Source: RYN-111 sp963760125
Lineage (GTDB): Bacteria > Actinomycetota > Actinomycetes > Mycobacteriales > SCTD01
Assembly: GCA_963760125.1 (NCBI GenBank)
Contig: CAVXBV010000007.1
Span: 186,001 to 250,000, forward strand
DNA: 64,000 nt
Reading direction: 5' to 3'
In this document: positions 8,228-16,698 of the stretch, in pieces
Numbering within the stretch: position 1 is the stretch's first letter
Layout: each line of letters starts with the position of its first letter
Program-made: the position numbers and the translations under genes
Notes under the pieces: generated by a model
Seen by the model: only the letters and a program-made list of their open reading frames with translations
Told to the model about the DNA's origin: nothing
Database searches by the model: none

Positions 8228-9483
8228 ACCGGTTCGGGGGCGGCGACGATGCTGTCGCCGCTGGCCCAGGCCTCGCTGCGGGGGGACTCCGGGTGGTCGA
8301 GCACACACCGCGTGCCGGTGAAGTTGGTCGGCATGCAGCGGTTGCAGTGAACGCACGTGGACGTGGCCGTGCTGTCCGCCGCCATGCGGGAGACGAGGTC
8401 GGGCTCGCGCAGCAGGGCGCGTCCCATGGCGACGAGCTGGAAGCCTTCAGCCATCGCCCGGTCGACGGTGGCACGCGAGGTGATGCCGCCCAGCAGGACC
8501 AGCGGAAGGGACACCTCACGGCGTACCTGCTTGGCGAGATCCAGCAGGTAGAGGTCTTCGTAGGGGTAGCTGCGCAGGATGCGGCCGCCCACCAGTCGCA
8601 CGCCGAGCTTGATCGGCTGCGGCATGACGTCGGCGAAGTCCTTCAGCGGGGCGTCACCGCGGAACAGGTACATCGGGTTGAGCAGTGAGCTGCCCGCGGT
8701 GAGCTCGAGGGCGTCGACGCTGCCGTCCTGCTCCAACCACTGCGCGACCTGGGTGCTCTCCTCGACGGCCAGCCCACCGGCGACGCCGTCCTCCATGTTG
8801 ATCTTCGCGATGATGGCGATCCGGTCGCCGACGGCGTCACGGACCGCGCGGGCGACGTTGCGTGCGACCTTGGCCCGGTTGGCCAAGCTCCCGCCGTACT
8901 CATCGGTGCGCTTGTTGAGCTTGGGGCTCAGGAAGGAGCTGGCCAGGTAGTTGTGACCCAGGTGGACCTCGACCGCGTCGAAGCCGGTCGCCTCGGCGCG
9001 CCGCGCGGCCTCCGCGTGCTGGGCGGTGATCCGATCGAGATCGGCGCCGGTCGCAGGCTGCGACCGGCTGAAGGCCGTGAGGTTGGTGCGGGCGCTGGGG
9101 GACAGCGCCGGGCTGCGGTTGGAGCGGGCCTCCGCGACCGGGCCGCCGTGCCCGATCTGGGCGGAGATCGCGGCCCCCTCGGCGTGGATCGCGTCGGTGA
9201 GCAGCCGCAGGCCAGGAAGGGACTCGTCGGTCCAGGTGATCTGGTTGCGGTCGGTGCGCCCGTCCTTGGCGACGGCGCAGTAGGCGACGGTGGTCATGCC
9301 GACCCCGCCGGCAGCGGGGGCGCGGTGGAACTCGATGAGTTCGTCCGTGACCAGACCACGTCGGCTCAGGCCTTCGTACGTCGCGGCTTTGACGATGCGG
9401 TTGCGCAACCTCAGCGGGCCGAGCTGGTACGGCGCGAAGGCATCGGGTACGGGCGTGGAGAGCGGCAGGTCGGTGGGGGGCAC
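8224..9483 (-). CDS. NADH:flavin oxidoreductase, Old Yellow Enzyme / dienoyl-CoA reductase-like
   Basis: The 419-residue product is an FMN-dependent TIM-barrel enzyme of the OYE group: LRNRIVKAATYEG at the N-terminus, SAQIGHGGPVAE, EVHLGHNYLASSFLSPKLNKRTDEYGGS and LVAMGRALLREPDLV. A C-terminal CVHCNRC plus a later Cys resembles the iron-sulfur ligand set of 2,4-dienoyl-CoA reductases, but the FAD/NAD(P)H domain of those enzymes is absent. It should reduce an activated alkene, possibly an enoyl-CoA. It lies 15 bases after the propeller gene and overlaps the LLM oxidoreductase gene. Confidence 0.85.
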   Translation of the reverse strand: MPPTDLPLSTPVPDAFAPYQLGPLRLRNRIVKAATYEGLSRRGLVTDELIEFHRAPAAGGVGMTTVAYCAVAKDGRTDRNQITWTDESLPGLRLLTDAIHAEGAAISAQIGHGGPVAEARSNRSPALSPSARTNLTAFSRSQPATGADLDRITAQHAEAARRAEATGFDAVEVHLGHNYLASSFLSPKLNKRTDEYGGSLANRAKVARNVARAVRDAVGDRIAIIAKINMEDGVAGGLAVEESTQVAQWLEQDGSVDALELTAGSSLLNPMYLFRGDAPLKDFADVMPQPIKLGVRLVGGRILRSYPYEDLYLLDLAKQVRREVSLPLVLLGGITSRATVDRAMAEGFQLVAMGRALLREPDLVSRMAADSTATSTCVHCNRCMPTNFTGTRCVLDHPESPRSEAWASGDSIVAAPEPV

Positions 9484-9498
9484 GAGAAGCGCCTTCCT

Positions 9499-10779
9499 CT
9501 AGGAGAGACGGTCGGCGACGCCGACCTGCAGGACAGCGGCGCGGGAGCCGCCGCTGGCGACGAGCACCCGTCCGTCGGACAGGCTCAACGCGGTGGGGTT
9601 GGTGAGGATCGGTCCCGTGACCCGCAGGCGCTCGGTGCCGTCGACCTCGAGCGTCACGACGGCCGAGGTGCCGCGCAGCGCGACGTAGACGCCGGCCGAA
9701 CCGAGAGCGACGTCCACCACGTCGTCACCCGGGGCGAAGCCGGTGACGGTGGAGCGCGCCCCGGCAGCACCGTCAGGGGCCCGCGCGATGCGGTCGAGCG
9801 TGCCGGAGCCGTCGGCCGTCAGGCCGGGGATCCGCGTCACGGTCAGGAGAACCGCACCGCTCGCGTCGACGTCGAGCCCTGCGAGTGCTTGCTCCCCGAG
9901 CAGGTCGCTGGCCGCGAACCAGGTCGAGAGAGTGGCGCCGCCCTCGGGGAGGCGCCAGATCGTGCCCTGCCCGGCGTCGGCGACGTAGACCGTCCCGTCG
10001 GTGGCGACGGCGAGCCCGCGCAGCAGCGGTGCGGTGTCCCGCAGTCCTGGCTGGCAGGGGGCACCGGGGACGACGCACAGCCCGACGTCCGGCACGGTCG
10101 CCACGACGGCCCACCGCCGGGTCGACGGCGTGTAACGCAGCAGCCGGGACGTCGCCGCATCGGCGGCGAGCACCTCGCCCGAGGCCGTGGTCGCGAGAGC
10201 CGTGAGGCCCCTGACGCGGCTCGTCGGCTGGTCCGGGGTCGTCGTGCGGCCGCGAACCCTGCCGGTCGCGTCCCAGGTCACCAACGCGGCGGCTCCACCC
10301 GCCTCGCCGGGAGCGTCGGAGGCGGCGTGGACGGTGCCGTCCGGGCCGGTCGTGAGTCCGCCTGCGGCGCCGTCGACACCCAGGACGGCGAAGGGGAGCA
10401 ATTGCCCCACCGCCACCGCCGGTCGGGTCGCGGGCGGGGCGCTCGGTGAGCTGGTCGGGTCGGGCTCGGACGGTGAGGAGGGCGAGGACGGAGGAGCGGG
10501 TTCGCCCTGATCCGGGAACGCCACCGGGTCCGGGAGGGCGAGCGGCGGGAGCTCGGCGGCGGGGGACGGCGGCGGAAGGACCACCAGGGGAACGGCCGGG
10601 GTCGGCTCCGGAGTCGGTGTCGGTGCGGGGGCGGCGAGCGCTTGTGGCTGCCGCGGCTGCAGGGCCGCGGGAACCGTGGTGATCGCCAGCGACAGCGCGA
10701 GCACCAGACCGAGGGAGACCGTCCAGACGTCTCCCTCCGACCAGCCGCTGCGGGCGAGCAGGGAACGGGGGGAGATCAT
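9499..10779 (-). CDS. membrane-anchored, Pro-rich, NHL/SMP-30-like beta-propeller protein
   Basis: The 426-residue product has one N-terminal transmembrane helix (about 20-40), a Pro/Ser/Thr-rich linker to about residue 125 and then propeller-like repeats (GLTTGPDGTVHAASD, GLTALATTASGEVLAAD, GLAVATDGTVYVADAGQGTIWRL, ALSLSDGRVLVASGG). Such repeats bind ligands or carry lactonase activity; I see no catalytic set I can name. ATG at 10779 overlaps the stop of the LivHMG fusion (ATGA). The architecture, helix then linker then binding domain, mirrors that of the substrate-binding protein at 19049, so an extracellular partner of the transporter is a reasonable guess. Confidence 0.7.
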   Translation of the reverse strand: MISPRSLLARSGWSEGDVWTVSLGLVLALSLAITTVPAALQPRQPQALAAPAPTPTPEPTPAVPLVVLPPPSPAAELPPLALPDPVAFPDQGEPAPPSSPSSPSEPDPTSSPSAPPATRPAVAVGQLLPFAVLGVDGAAGGLTTGPDGTVHAASDAPGEAGGAAALVTWDATGRVRGRTTTPDQPTSRVRGLTALATTASGEVLAADAATSRLLRYTPSTRRWAVVATVPDVGLCVVPGAPCQPGLRDTAPLLRGLAVATDGTVYVADAGQGTIWRLPEGGATLSTWFAASDLLGEQALAGLDVDASGAVLLTVTRIPGLTADGSGTLDRIARAPDGAAGARSTVTGFAPGDDVVDVALGSAGVYVALRGTSAVVTLEVDGTERLRVTGPILTNPTALSLSDGRVLVASGGSRAAVLQVGVADRLS

Positions 10780-13601
10780 GCCGGCACCTCCGCGGGCTTC
10801 TTCGGCTTCTTGTCCGGCGCAGGGGGGAGCGTCTTCCCGCTGCGGGCGATCGCGCGCTCGTCCGTCCCGAGGTACGCCGCCACGACCGACGGGTCGTTGC
10901 GGACGTCCTCGGGCAGCCCCTCGGCGATGACGGTTCCACTGGACAGGCAGTAGACCCGGTCGCTCACCGACATCATGAGGGGGATGTCGTGCTCGATGAG
11001 CACGATGGTGGCGTCGAGCTCGAGACGGATCCGCTTGAGCAGCGGACCGAACGCCTCGGTCTCGCGCTGGGCGACGCCGGCGGTCGGCTCGTCGAGCAGG
11101 AGCAGCCGTGAGCCCTGGGCGAGCAGGCAGCACATCTCCACGATGCGCCGGGTGCCCGTGGACAGCTCGGACAGGTAGGAGTCGGCGTACCTCCCGAGGC
11201 CCATGAAACTGATGGTCTCCGCGGCCTCGCTGCGCTTTGCGCGTTCGGCCCGGCGGGACGGCGGTAGTCCGAGCAGGCTGGGCACGAGCTGGCTGCGCTC
11301 GTGCGCCTCGAGGGCTACCTGCACGGTCTCGGAGACGGTCAGGGCGCTGAACAGCCGCGCGTCCTGGAAGACCCGGCCCATGTCGAGCCCGGCCCGCTGG
11401 TGCGGGGCCCACGTTGTGACGTCCTGCCCGAAGACCTCGACGCGGCCGGCGGAGGCCCGCGTGAAGCCGCTGACGACGTTCATCAGCGTGGACTTGCCGG
11501 CGCCGTTCGTGCCGATGAGGCCGAGGATCTCGCCCTGGTCCGCGCGCACCGTGACGTGGTCCACGGCGACGCGGCCGCCGAAGCGGACCACGATGTCTTG
11601 GGCGAGCAGCGCCGGGACGGTCGGGGAGAGGCCCGCCCGGGGGTCGCGTTCCTGGACCCGGACCCGCTTCGGCAGCACCGGCTCGGGCGCGGGCGCCACC
11701 TCGGGAGCCCGGGCCTCCGCCCAGCGCAGCAGCGCGTCGCGGCCGGCCTGCACCACCCCCACCAGACCGGTCGGCAAGTAGAGCAGCAGGACGAGCAGGC
11801 CTATGCCGCTGGTGAGCAGCGTGACCGTGCTGGACGCGCCGAGCAGCGTCGGGAGACCGACGACGTACAACGCCCCCAGCACCGGGCCGGCGACGGAGCC
11901 GAGGCCACCGATGACGACCATCGCCACGATCTGCAGCGAGCCCTCGGGCCCGAAGGTGCCGGCGTCGAACTGCACGAACAGCCCCCCGAGCAGGGCGCCA
12001 CCCAGAGCGGCCAGTCCGCCGGCCACCGCGAAGGCGGTGAGCTTGGCCGTGGCGGGGGAGACCGCAAAGCTCGCCGCGGCGTTCTCGTTGTCCTTCGTGG
12101 CGATGATCGTGCGGCCGATGCCAGACGCCCGCAGCCGGACGGCCACGAACAGCGCACCGACCAGGGCCAGCAGGCACAGGTAGTAGTAGGAGCGCTGGGA
12201 CGACAGGTCGATGCCGAAGACGGTCTGCCGTGGCAGGAAGGCGAGGCTGTCGTCGCCGAGGAACACGTCCTGCTCGAACAGCCACGACCGCGCGGCCACG
12301 GCGAACCCGAGCGTCGTCACCGCGAGAAACAGTCCCTGCACGCGCAGCGCGGGGAAGCCGATGAGCAGGGCCAGCAGCACGCCGGCGACGACGGCGTACC
12401 CGACAGCGGACAGGAACGGTACGCCGCGCGACACCAGACCGACGGTCGTGAACGCTCCGAGGCCGGCGAAGGCGAACTGCCCGAGCGACAGCTGGCCGGC
12501 CCACCCGGTGAGGACCGTGACCGACAGGCCGATGAGGGCGAACAGCAGCATCCGTGACAGCGCGAAGGTCTGTGAGGGCGTGTTGAGCAGCAGCGGCAGC
12601 ACGAGGGCCAGGACGAGCGAGGCGACGCAGGCGATCGGGGTGAGCCGACGGACCCACCACAGGCCCCGCAGCCGCTCGGGCACCGGTCGCGCCGCAGCCG
12701 CGGAAGGCAGCGCGCCGACGTCCTTCTCCTTGCGCTGCATGAGCACGAGCCCGAGTACGAGCAGGAACAGCAGGACGTCCACGAGCCCGGGGGAGCCGGA
12801 GTTGGCGAACACGACGGCTTCGCCGATGCCGACCGCGATCCCACCGGCGAGGGCGCGCGGCAGGCTGGTCATGCGACCGATGAGCGCCGCGGCCAGCGCG
12901 CGCAGCAGCAGGGACGGCCCCAGCGCTGCGGTGGGGAGGCCGACGATGCTGCCACGCAGCGGGTTGACCAGCACGGCGGTCAGCACGGCGAGCACCGCGG
13001 CGAGCACCCAGACGACGGTCGAGACCTTCTTGGTGCTGATGCCGGCCAGCTCGGCGCGGTCAGGGTTTTCCGCTGCTGCCCGGATCGCGATGCCGTACGG
13101 CGTGCGGCTGAGGAAGACCGTCAGCCCGCCGATCGCCGCAGGGACCAGAGCCAGCACCATGAACTGGGGGCTCCCGAGGCGCAGGTCGCCGATGTTCAGG
13201 ACGCGGCCGAGCGGCGAGGGGAAGGGACCGGTGTTGGTGACCCCGGGCAGCAGCAGCTGGCAGACGAACAGCAGCTGGGCGACGCCGATCGTGGCAACGA
13301 GCACCACCAGCCGTGGAGCGCGGAACAGCCGACGGACGACGAGCAGCTCGACCGCGGCTCCCAGGGCCCCGCCGACCAGCAGCACCGCACCGAGGGCGAG
13401 GAAGAAGTTCCAGCCGTGGTCCAGGACGAGCAGGGCAAGCAGGGCCGCGCCGAACGCACCGATCTCGCCGTGGGCGAAGTTGACGACGCGACTGGCCCGG
13501 TAGACGAGCACGAGTCCGGCCGCCAGGACGGCGTACGCCATGCCCGTCATGGCCCCGATCAGCAGGGTCTGCTCGCTGATCGTCCAGCCCAGGAGGTTCA
13601 C
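10776..13601 (-). CDS. branched-chain amino acid-type ABC transporter: LivH-LivM-LivG fusion
   Basis: The 941-residue product joins three parts usually encoded separately. Residues 1-290 are a LivH-type permease (RASRVVNFAHGEIGAFGA), about 315-620 a LivM-type permease (GWAGQLSLGQFAFAGLGAF) and about 665-925 a LivG-type ATPase. The ATPase has Walker A GTNGAGKST, a variant signature LSTGTRRIVE, Walker B LLLLDEPTAG and the switch His in LIEHD. HAAT-family transporters import branched amino acids, amides, urea or aromatic acids. GTG at 13601 overlaps the upstream stop (GTGA). With the MFS-LivF protein it provides both ATPases; the binding protein is encoded at 19049. Confidence 0.9.
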   Translation of the reverse strand: MNLLGWTISEQTLLIGAMTGMAYAVLAAGLVLVYRASRVVNFAHGEIGAFGAALLALLVLDHGWNFFLALGAVLLVGGALGAAVELLVVRRLFRAPRLVVLVATIGVAQLLFVCQLLLPGVTNTGPFPSPLGRVLNIGDLRLGSPQFMVLALVPAAIGGLTVFLSRTPYGIAIRAAAENPDRAELAGISTKKVSTVVWVLAAVLAVLTAVLVNPLRGSIVGLPTAALGPSLLLRALAAALIGRMTSLPRALAGGIAVGIGEAVVFANSGSPGLVDVLLFLLVLGLVLMQRKEKDVGALPSAAAARPVPERLRGLWWVRRLTPIACVASLVLALVLPLLLNTPSQTFALSRMLLFALIGLSVTVLTGWAGQLSLGQFAFAGLGAFTTVGLVSRGVPFLSAVGYAVVAGVLLALLIGFPALRVQGLFLAVTTLGFAVAARSWLFEQDVFLGDDSLAFLPRQTVFGIDLSSQRSYYYLCLLALVGALFVAVRLRASGIGRTIIATKDNENAAASFAVSPATAKLTAFAVAGGLAALGGALLGGLFVQFDAGTFGPEGSLQIVAMVVIGGLGSVAGPVLGALYVVGLPTLLGASSTVTLLTSGIGLLVLLLYLPTGLVGVVQAGRDALLRWAEARAPEVAPAPEPVLPKRVRVQERDPRAGLSPTVPALLAQDIVVRFGGRVAVDHVTVRADQGEILGLIGTNGAGKSTLMNVVSGFTRASAGRVEVFGQDVTTWAPHQRAGLDMGRVFQDARLFSALTVSETVQVALEAHERSQLVPSLLGLPPSRRAERAKRSEAAETISFMGLGRYADSYLSELSTGTRRIVEMCCLLAQGSRLLLLDEPTAGVAQRETEAFGPLLKRIRLELDATIVLIEHDIPLMMSVSDRVYCLSSGTVIAEGLPEDVRNDPSVVAAYLGTDERAIARSGKTLPPAPDKKPKKPAEVPA

Positions 13602-15805
13602 TGACCGACCTTTCCGAGGAACACGGCGCGGACGAGGTCGTCGCGCTCGAGCAGGTCCTTGGCCGGGCCCTCGAAGCGGACCTGGCCCTTCTCCATGAAG
13701 ATCGCACGGTCGGCGAGGGCGACGGCGACGTTGAGCGACTGCTCCACGATGACGATCGTCATGCCCTTCTCCTTGAGCCGCTCGACCACCTGCATGAGCT
13801 CCTGCACGACCACCGGGGCCAGGCCCAGCGAGAGCTCGTCGATGAGCAGCACCTCGGGGTCCAGCAACAGGGCGGTCGCGATCGCCAGCATCTGCTGCTC
13901 GCCGCCGGAGAGCGTGCCCGCGGGTTGGTCGAGCCGGTCCGCCAGGACCGGGAACAGCTCGATGACCTCGTCGACGCGTCGGCGGATCCGTTCGACGTCC
14001 CAGACGTAGGTCCAGGCACCGGCCACGAGGTTCTCGCCGACGGTGAGGGAGGGGTAGACCGCCTTACCGCCGGGGACCTGCACGACGCCGAGGCGCACGC
14101 GCGTCCCGGGGTCGCTGAAGGTGATGGCCCGACCGTTGAGCCGGATGACGCCGCGGTCGGCGATGCCGAGACCGCTGATGGCGCGCAGCAAAGTGGACTT
14201 GCCGGCGCCGTTGGTGCCGAGCAGCGCGAGCACCTCGCCCTTGCGGACGTCGAGGTCGACGCCGAACAGCACCTGCAGCGAGCCGTAACTGAAGTCGAGG
14301 TTACGCACCTGGAGCGCAGGAACGTCAGCGCCCGAGGCGACCCGTGCCCGCTCGTCGCGCTCCTCGACGAGCTCGGCGGCGGCGGCAGCGATGTCCAGTC
14401 GCACGTGCTTGCGCCCCTGCGCCAGCAGGAAGCCTCCGAGGATCGACGCCGGCGGCAGGGCGATGGCGATGGCCGCGCGGTCGCCGAACGACGAGGCGAG
14501 GCCACCGAGCACCAGTGCGCCCCCGACGCCACCGATGAGGGAGAGATACAGGCCGATGGTCGCGAACCCGATGGAGCGCAGCCGGTACGGCGTGACGGCT
14601 GCCGAGATCGCCAGCAGCGGCACGAACGCGCCGAACAGCAGGGCCTGGGCGAGGAACTCCACGACGGTGTAGAGCAGTGCACCGGGCATGAACAGCCCGA
14701 TCGGCTTCACGATGCCGTACAGGGCGACGAGGGTGCCGGTGAGCAGGAGCGAGCGCTCGGGGCTCACGCGGAACAGGGCCTCGCTGCGACGACCGACGAG
14801 GATGACCCCGACCAGCCCGCCCAGGGCGGACAGGCTCCCGACGACCCCGCGCCCGCCTGCGCCGAGACCGAACTCGTCCTCGAGCACGATGTTGGTGTAG
14901 ATGGGCGTGGTCACGATCGCGAAGCCGAACGCCCCGAGGGCGGCGAGGAAGTAGTTGAACGTCTTGATCTTCTTGAGCCGGGTGAACGCGGCCCCCACGG
15001 GGATCCCGAGCTCGTCGGCGTCGGTCTCGAGCTCCTCGCCGAGGACCGCGAGCTGCTCGTTGCGCCCTCGGGTGGGCTCGGGGAGGCGAAGGGCGACGAG
15101 GGCGAGGACCAGTGCGGGGAGGGCGAGCACCACGAAGGCCAGGCGCCAGCTTCCCCCGGCCAGGGCCGCGACGCCGCCGGCGAGCACGGGCCCGATGGCC
15201 AGACCGATGGGTTGGGAGGCCCGGTGCACGGCGTAGACGCGGTTGCGTCCGGCGATGGGGTAGGCGTCCGCCAGCAGGCTGTTGTGCACCGGCGTCTCGT
15301 TGGCCTTGCCGATGCCGGCGACGGTCCGGGCCGCAACGAGCTCCGCGGCGCCGCGCACCAGGCCGGTGAGGGCCGCGGCGACGGCCCAGAGCATGGTGCA
15401 GACGGACACCAGCGCGGTGCGGCGCACGCGGTCGGCGAGGTACCCCAGCGGGATGGCGGCGACGAAGAGCAGGAGACCGCCGATCGCGCCCACGAGCCCG
15501 ATCGAGACGTCCGACAAGCCCAGGTCCCGCTGGATGTCGGGACTCAGGACGGCGAAGGCGGCGCGGTCGAGCTCGTCGACGACGGCAAGGGCCGTGAGCA
15601 CGACGACGGTACGACGGCCACCGACCCGCAGGACCTCGCGGAACGACATCTCGTCGTCGCCGACGCCCGGCAGCAGGTCATCGGAGACCACGAGCTGCTC
15701 TGCGGCTTTCGCGCGCTGCTCGTCCTGGCGACGCGCCTCCTCGTCCAGCACCCGCGCGGCGAGAGCCGCGGGATCGGTGTCGTCGACGGGATGGACGGTG
15801 GTCAT
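13598..15805 (-). CDS. MFS transporter fused to a LivF-type ABC ATPase
   Basis: The 735-residue product starts with a 12-helix MFS permease (about 60-485; SDVSIGLVGAIGGLLLFVAAIPLGYLADRVRR is the helix 2-3 loop region). It ends with a complete LivF-type ATPase (about 495-735): Walker A GTNGAGKST, signature LSGGEQQML, Walker B EVLLIDELSLGLAP and the switch His position replaced by Gln in IVEQS, as usual for LivF. MFS carriers are driven by ion gradients, so fusion to an ABC ATPase is unexpected. ATG at 15805 overlaps the EamA gene stop. The ATPase probably works with the LivHMG fusion encoded next. Both halves look intact. Confidence 0.85.
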   Translation of the reverse strand: MTTVHPVDDTDPAALAARVLDEEARRQDEQRAKAAEQLVVSDDLLPGVGDDEMSFREVLRVGGRRTVVVLTALAVVDELDRAAFAVLSPDIQRDLGLSDVSIGLVGAIGGLLLFVAAIPLGYLADRVRRTALVSVCTMLWAVAAALTGLVRGAAELVAARTVAGIGKANETPVHNSLLADAYPIAGRNRVYAVHRASQPIGLAIGPVLAGGVAALAGGSWRLAFVVLALPALVLALVALRLPEPTRGRNEQLAVLGEELETDADELGIPVGAAFTRLKKIKTFNYFLAALGAFGFAIVTTPIYTNIVLEDEFGLGAGGRGVVGSLSALGGLVGVILVGRRSEALFRVSPERSLLLTGTLVALYGIVKPIGLFMPGALLYTVVEFLAQALLFGAFVPLLAISAAVTPYRLRSIGFATIGLYLSLIGGVGGALVLGGLASSFGDRAAIAIALPPASILGGFLLAQGRKHVRLDIAAAAAELVEERDERARVASGADVPALQVRNLDFSYGSLQVLFGVDLDVRKGEVLALLGTNGAGKSTLLRAISGLGIADRGVIRLNGRAITFSDPGTRVRLGVVQVPGGKAVYPSLTVGENLVAGAWTYVWDVERIRRRVDEVIELFPVLADRLDQPAGTLSGGEQQMLAIATALLLDPEVLLIDELSLGLAPVVVQELMQVVERLKEKGMTIVIVEQSLNVAVALADRAIFMEKGQVRFEGPAKDLLERDDLVRAVFLGKVGQ

Positions 15806-16698
15806 GCGGCCTCCAGGACCGGGACGGGACGTGCGGTCGGTCGCTCGACGGTGCTGACGATCGCGACGCAGCCGATGACGAGGGCGACCCCGCCGAGCTG
15901 GGCGAGGGAGGGCATCTCGCCGAGCAGTACGAGGGCGTAGCCCAGGGCGGCCACCGGCTGGAGGAGCAGGAACACCGAGGCGTAGACGGCGGGGAGGCCG
16001 GCCAGCGCCTCGGTGAGGACGAGCCAGCCGATCACCTGGGTGACCACGGCCAGCACGAGCAGCCACAGCAGCGTGCGCGGCCCCGGCGTGAGGTCCAGGG
16101 TGCCCCCGGCCACGCCGACCACAGCGCCGGTGCCGGCCGTGGCGACGGTCGCGACGACGAGGAACGGCACCGGGCTGCCGGAGGCGCGGGCGGACAAGAT
16201 GATGACGAACCCGGCGTACGCGACCGAGCTGGCCAGGGCGAGCAAGGTTCCCCGCACCGGGTGGTCGCCGGTGGCGCTCCCGCCGGCGAGCCCGCCGACG
16301 AGCGCGACCCCGAGCAGGAGGCCGGGGAGCGCGGCCGCCGTCCGGGTGCTGATCCGCTGACCGAGCAGCAACCAGGCGAGCAGCGCCACGACGACGACGT
16401 GCGTGTCCTGGACGACGGTGGACAAGCCGGCCCCGAGGTCGTCGATGGCGTGGTCCCACAGGAGCAGGTCGATGCCCAGAAGGAGCCCGGCCGCCAGCGC
16501 CCGGCGGACGTCGGGGGGAAGGACGAGCAGCTGTCGTCGTGCCGCCACGGCGAGCAGCACGGGCAGCGCGAACCCGCAGCGCCAGAACACGGTGGTCGCG
16601 GCGCTGCTGCGCGCCAGGTCCATCAACGTGGAGCTGGCACCCGTGGTGAGGACCCCGAGCAGCAGGACGCCGAGCAGCGAGTCGCGGGAGCCCGTCAC
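15802..16698 (-). CDS. EamA/DMT-family transporter
   Basis: The 298-residue product has ten predicted helices in two five-helix repeats, as in EamA (DMT superfamily) exporters. A basic residue-rich loop and WRCGFALPVLL in the first half match the family, and LPAVYASVFLLLQPVAALGYALVLLGEMPSLAQLGGVALVIGC is the typical end of the second. Substrates of such carriers are metabolites or amino acids. GTG at 16698 overlaps the amidase stop (GTGA). It may export a product of the pathway, which is inference. Confidence 0.85.
   Translation of the reverse strand: MTGSRDSLLGVLLLGVLTTGASSTLMDLARSSAATTVFWRCGFALPVLLAVAARRQLLVLPPDVRRALAAGLLLGIDLLLWDHAIDDLGAGLSTVVQDTHVVVVALLAWLLLGQRISTRTAAALPGLLLGVALVGGLAGGSATGDHPVRGTLLALASSVAYAGFVIILSARASGSPVPFLVVATVATAGTGAVVGVAGGTLDLTPGPRTLLWLLVLAVVTQVIGWLVLTEALAGLPAVYASVFLLLQPVAALGYALVLLGEMPSLAQLGGVALVIGCVAIVSTVERPTARPVPVLEAA

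Noticed and set aside
9499..12660. Long minus-strand frame extending the propeller gene upstream to 12660
   Set aside because: The extra part lies inside the LivHMG fusion in another frame; ATG 10779 with the ATGA overlap is the real start.
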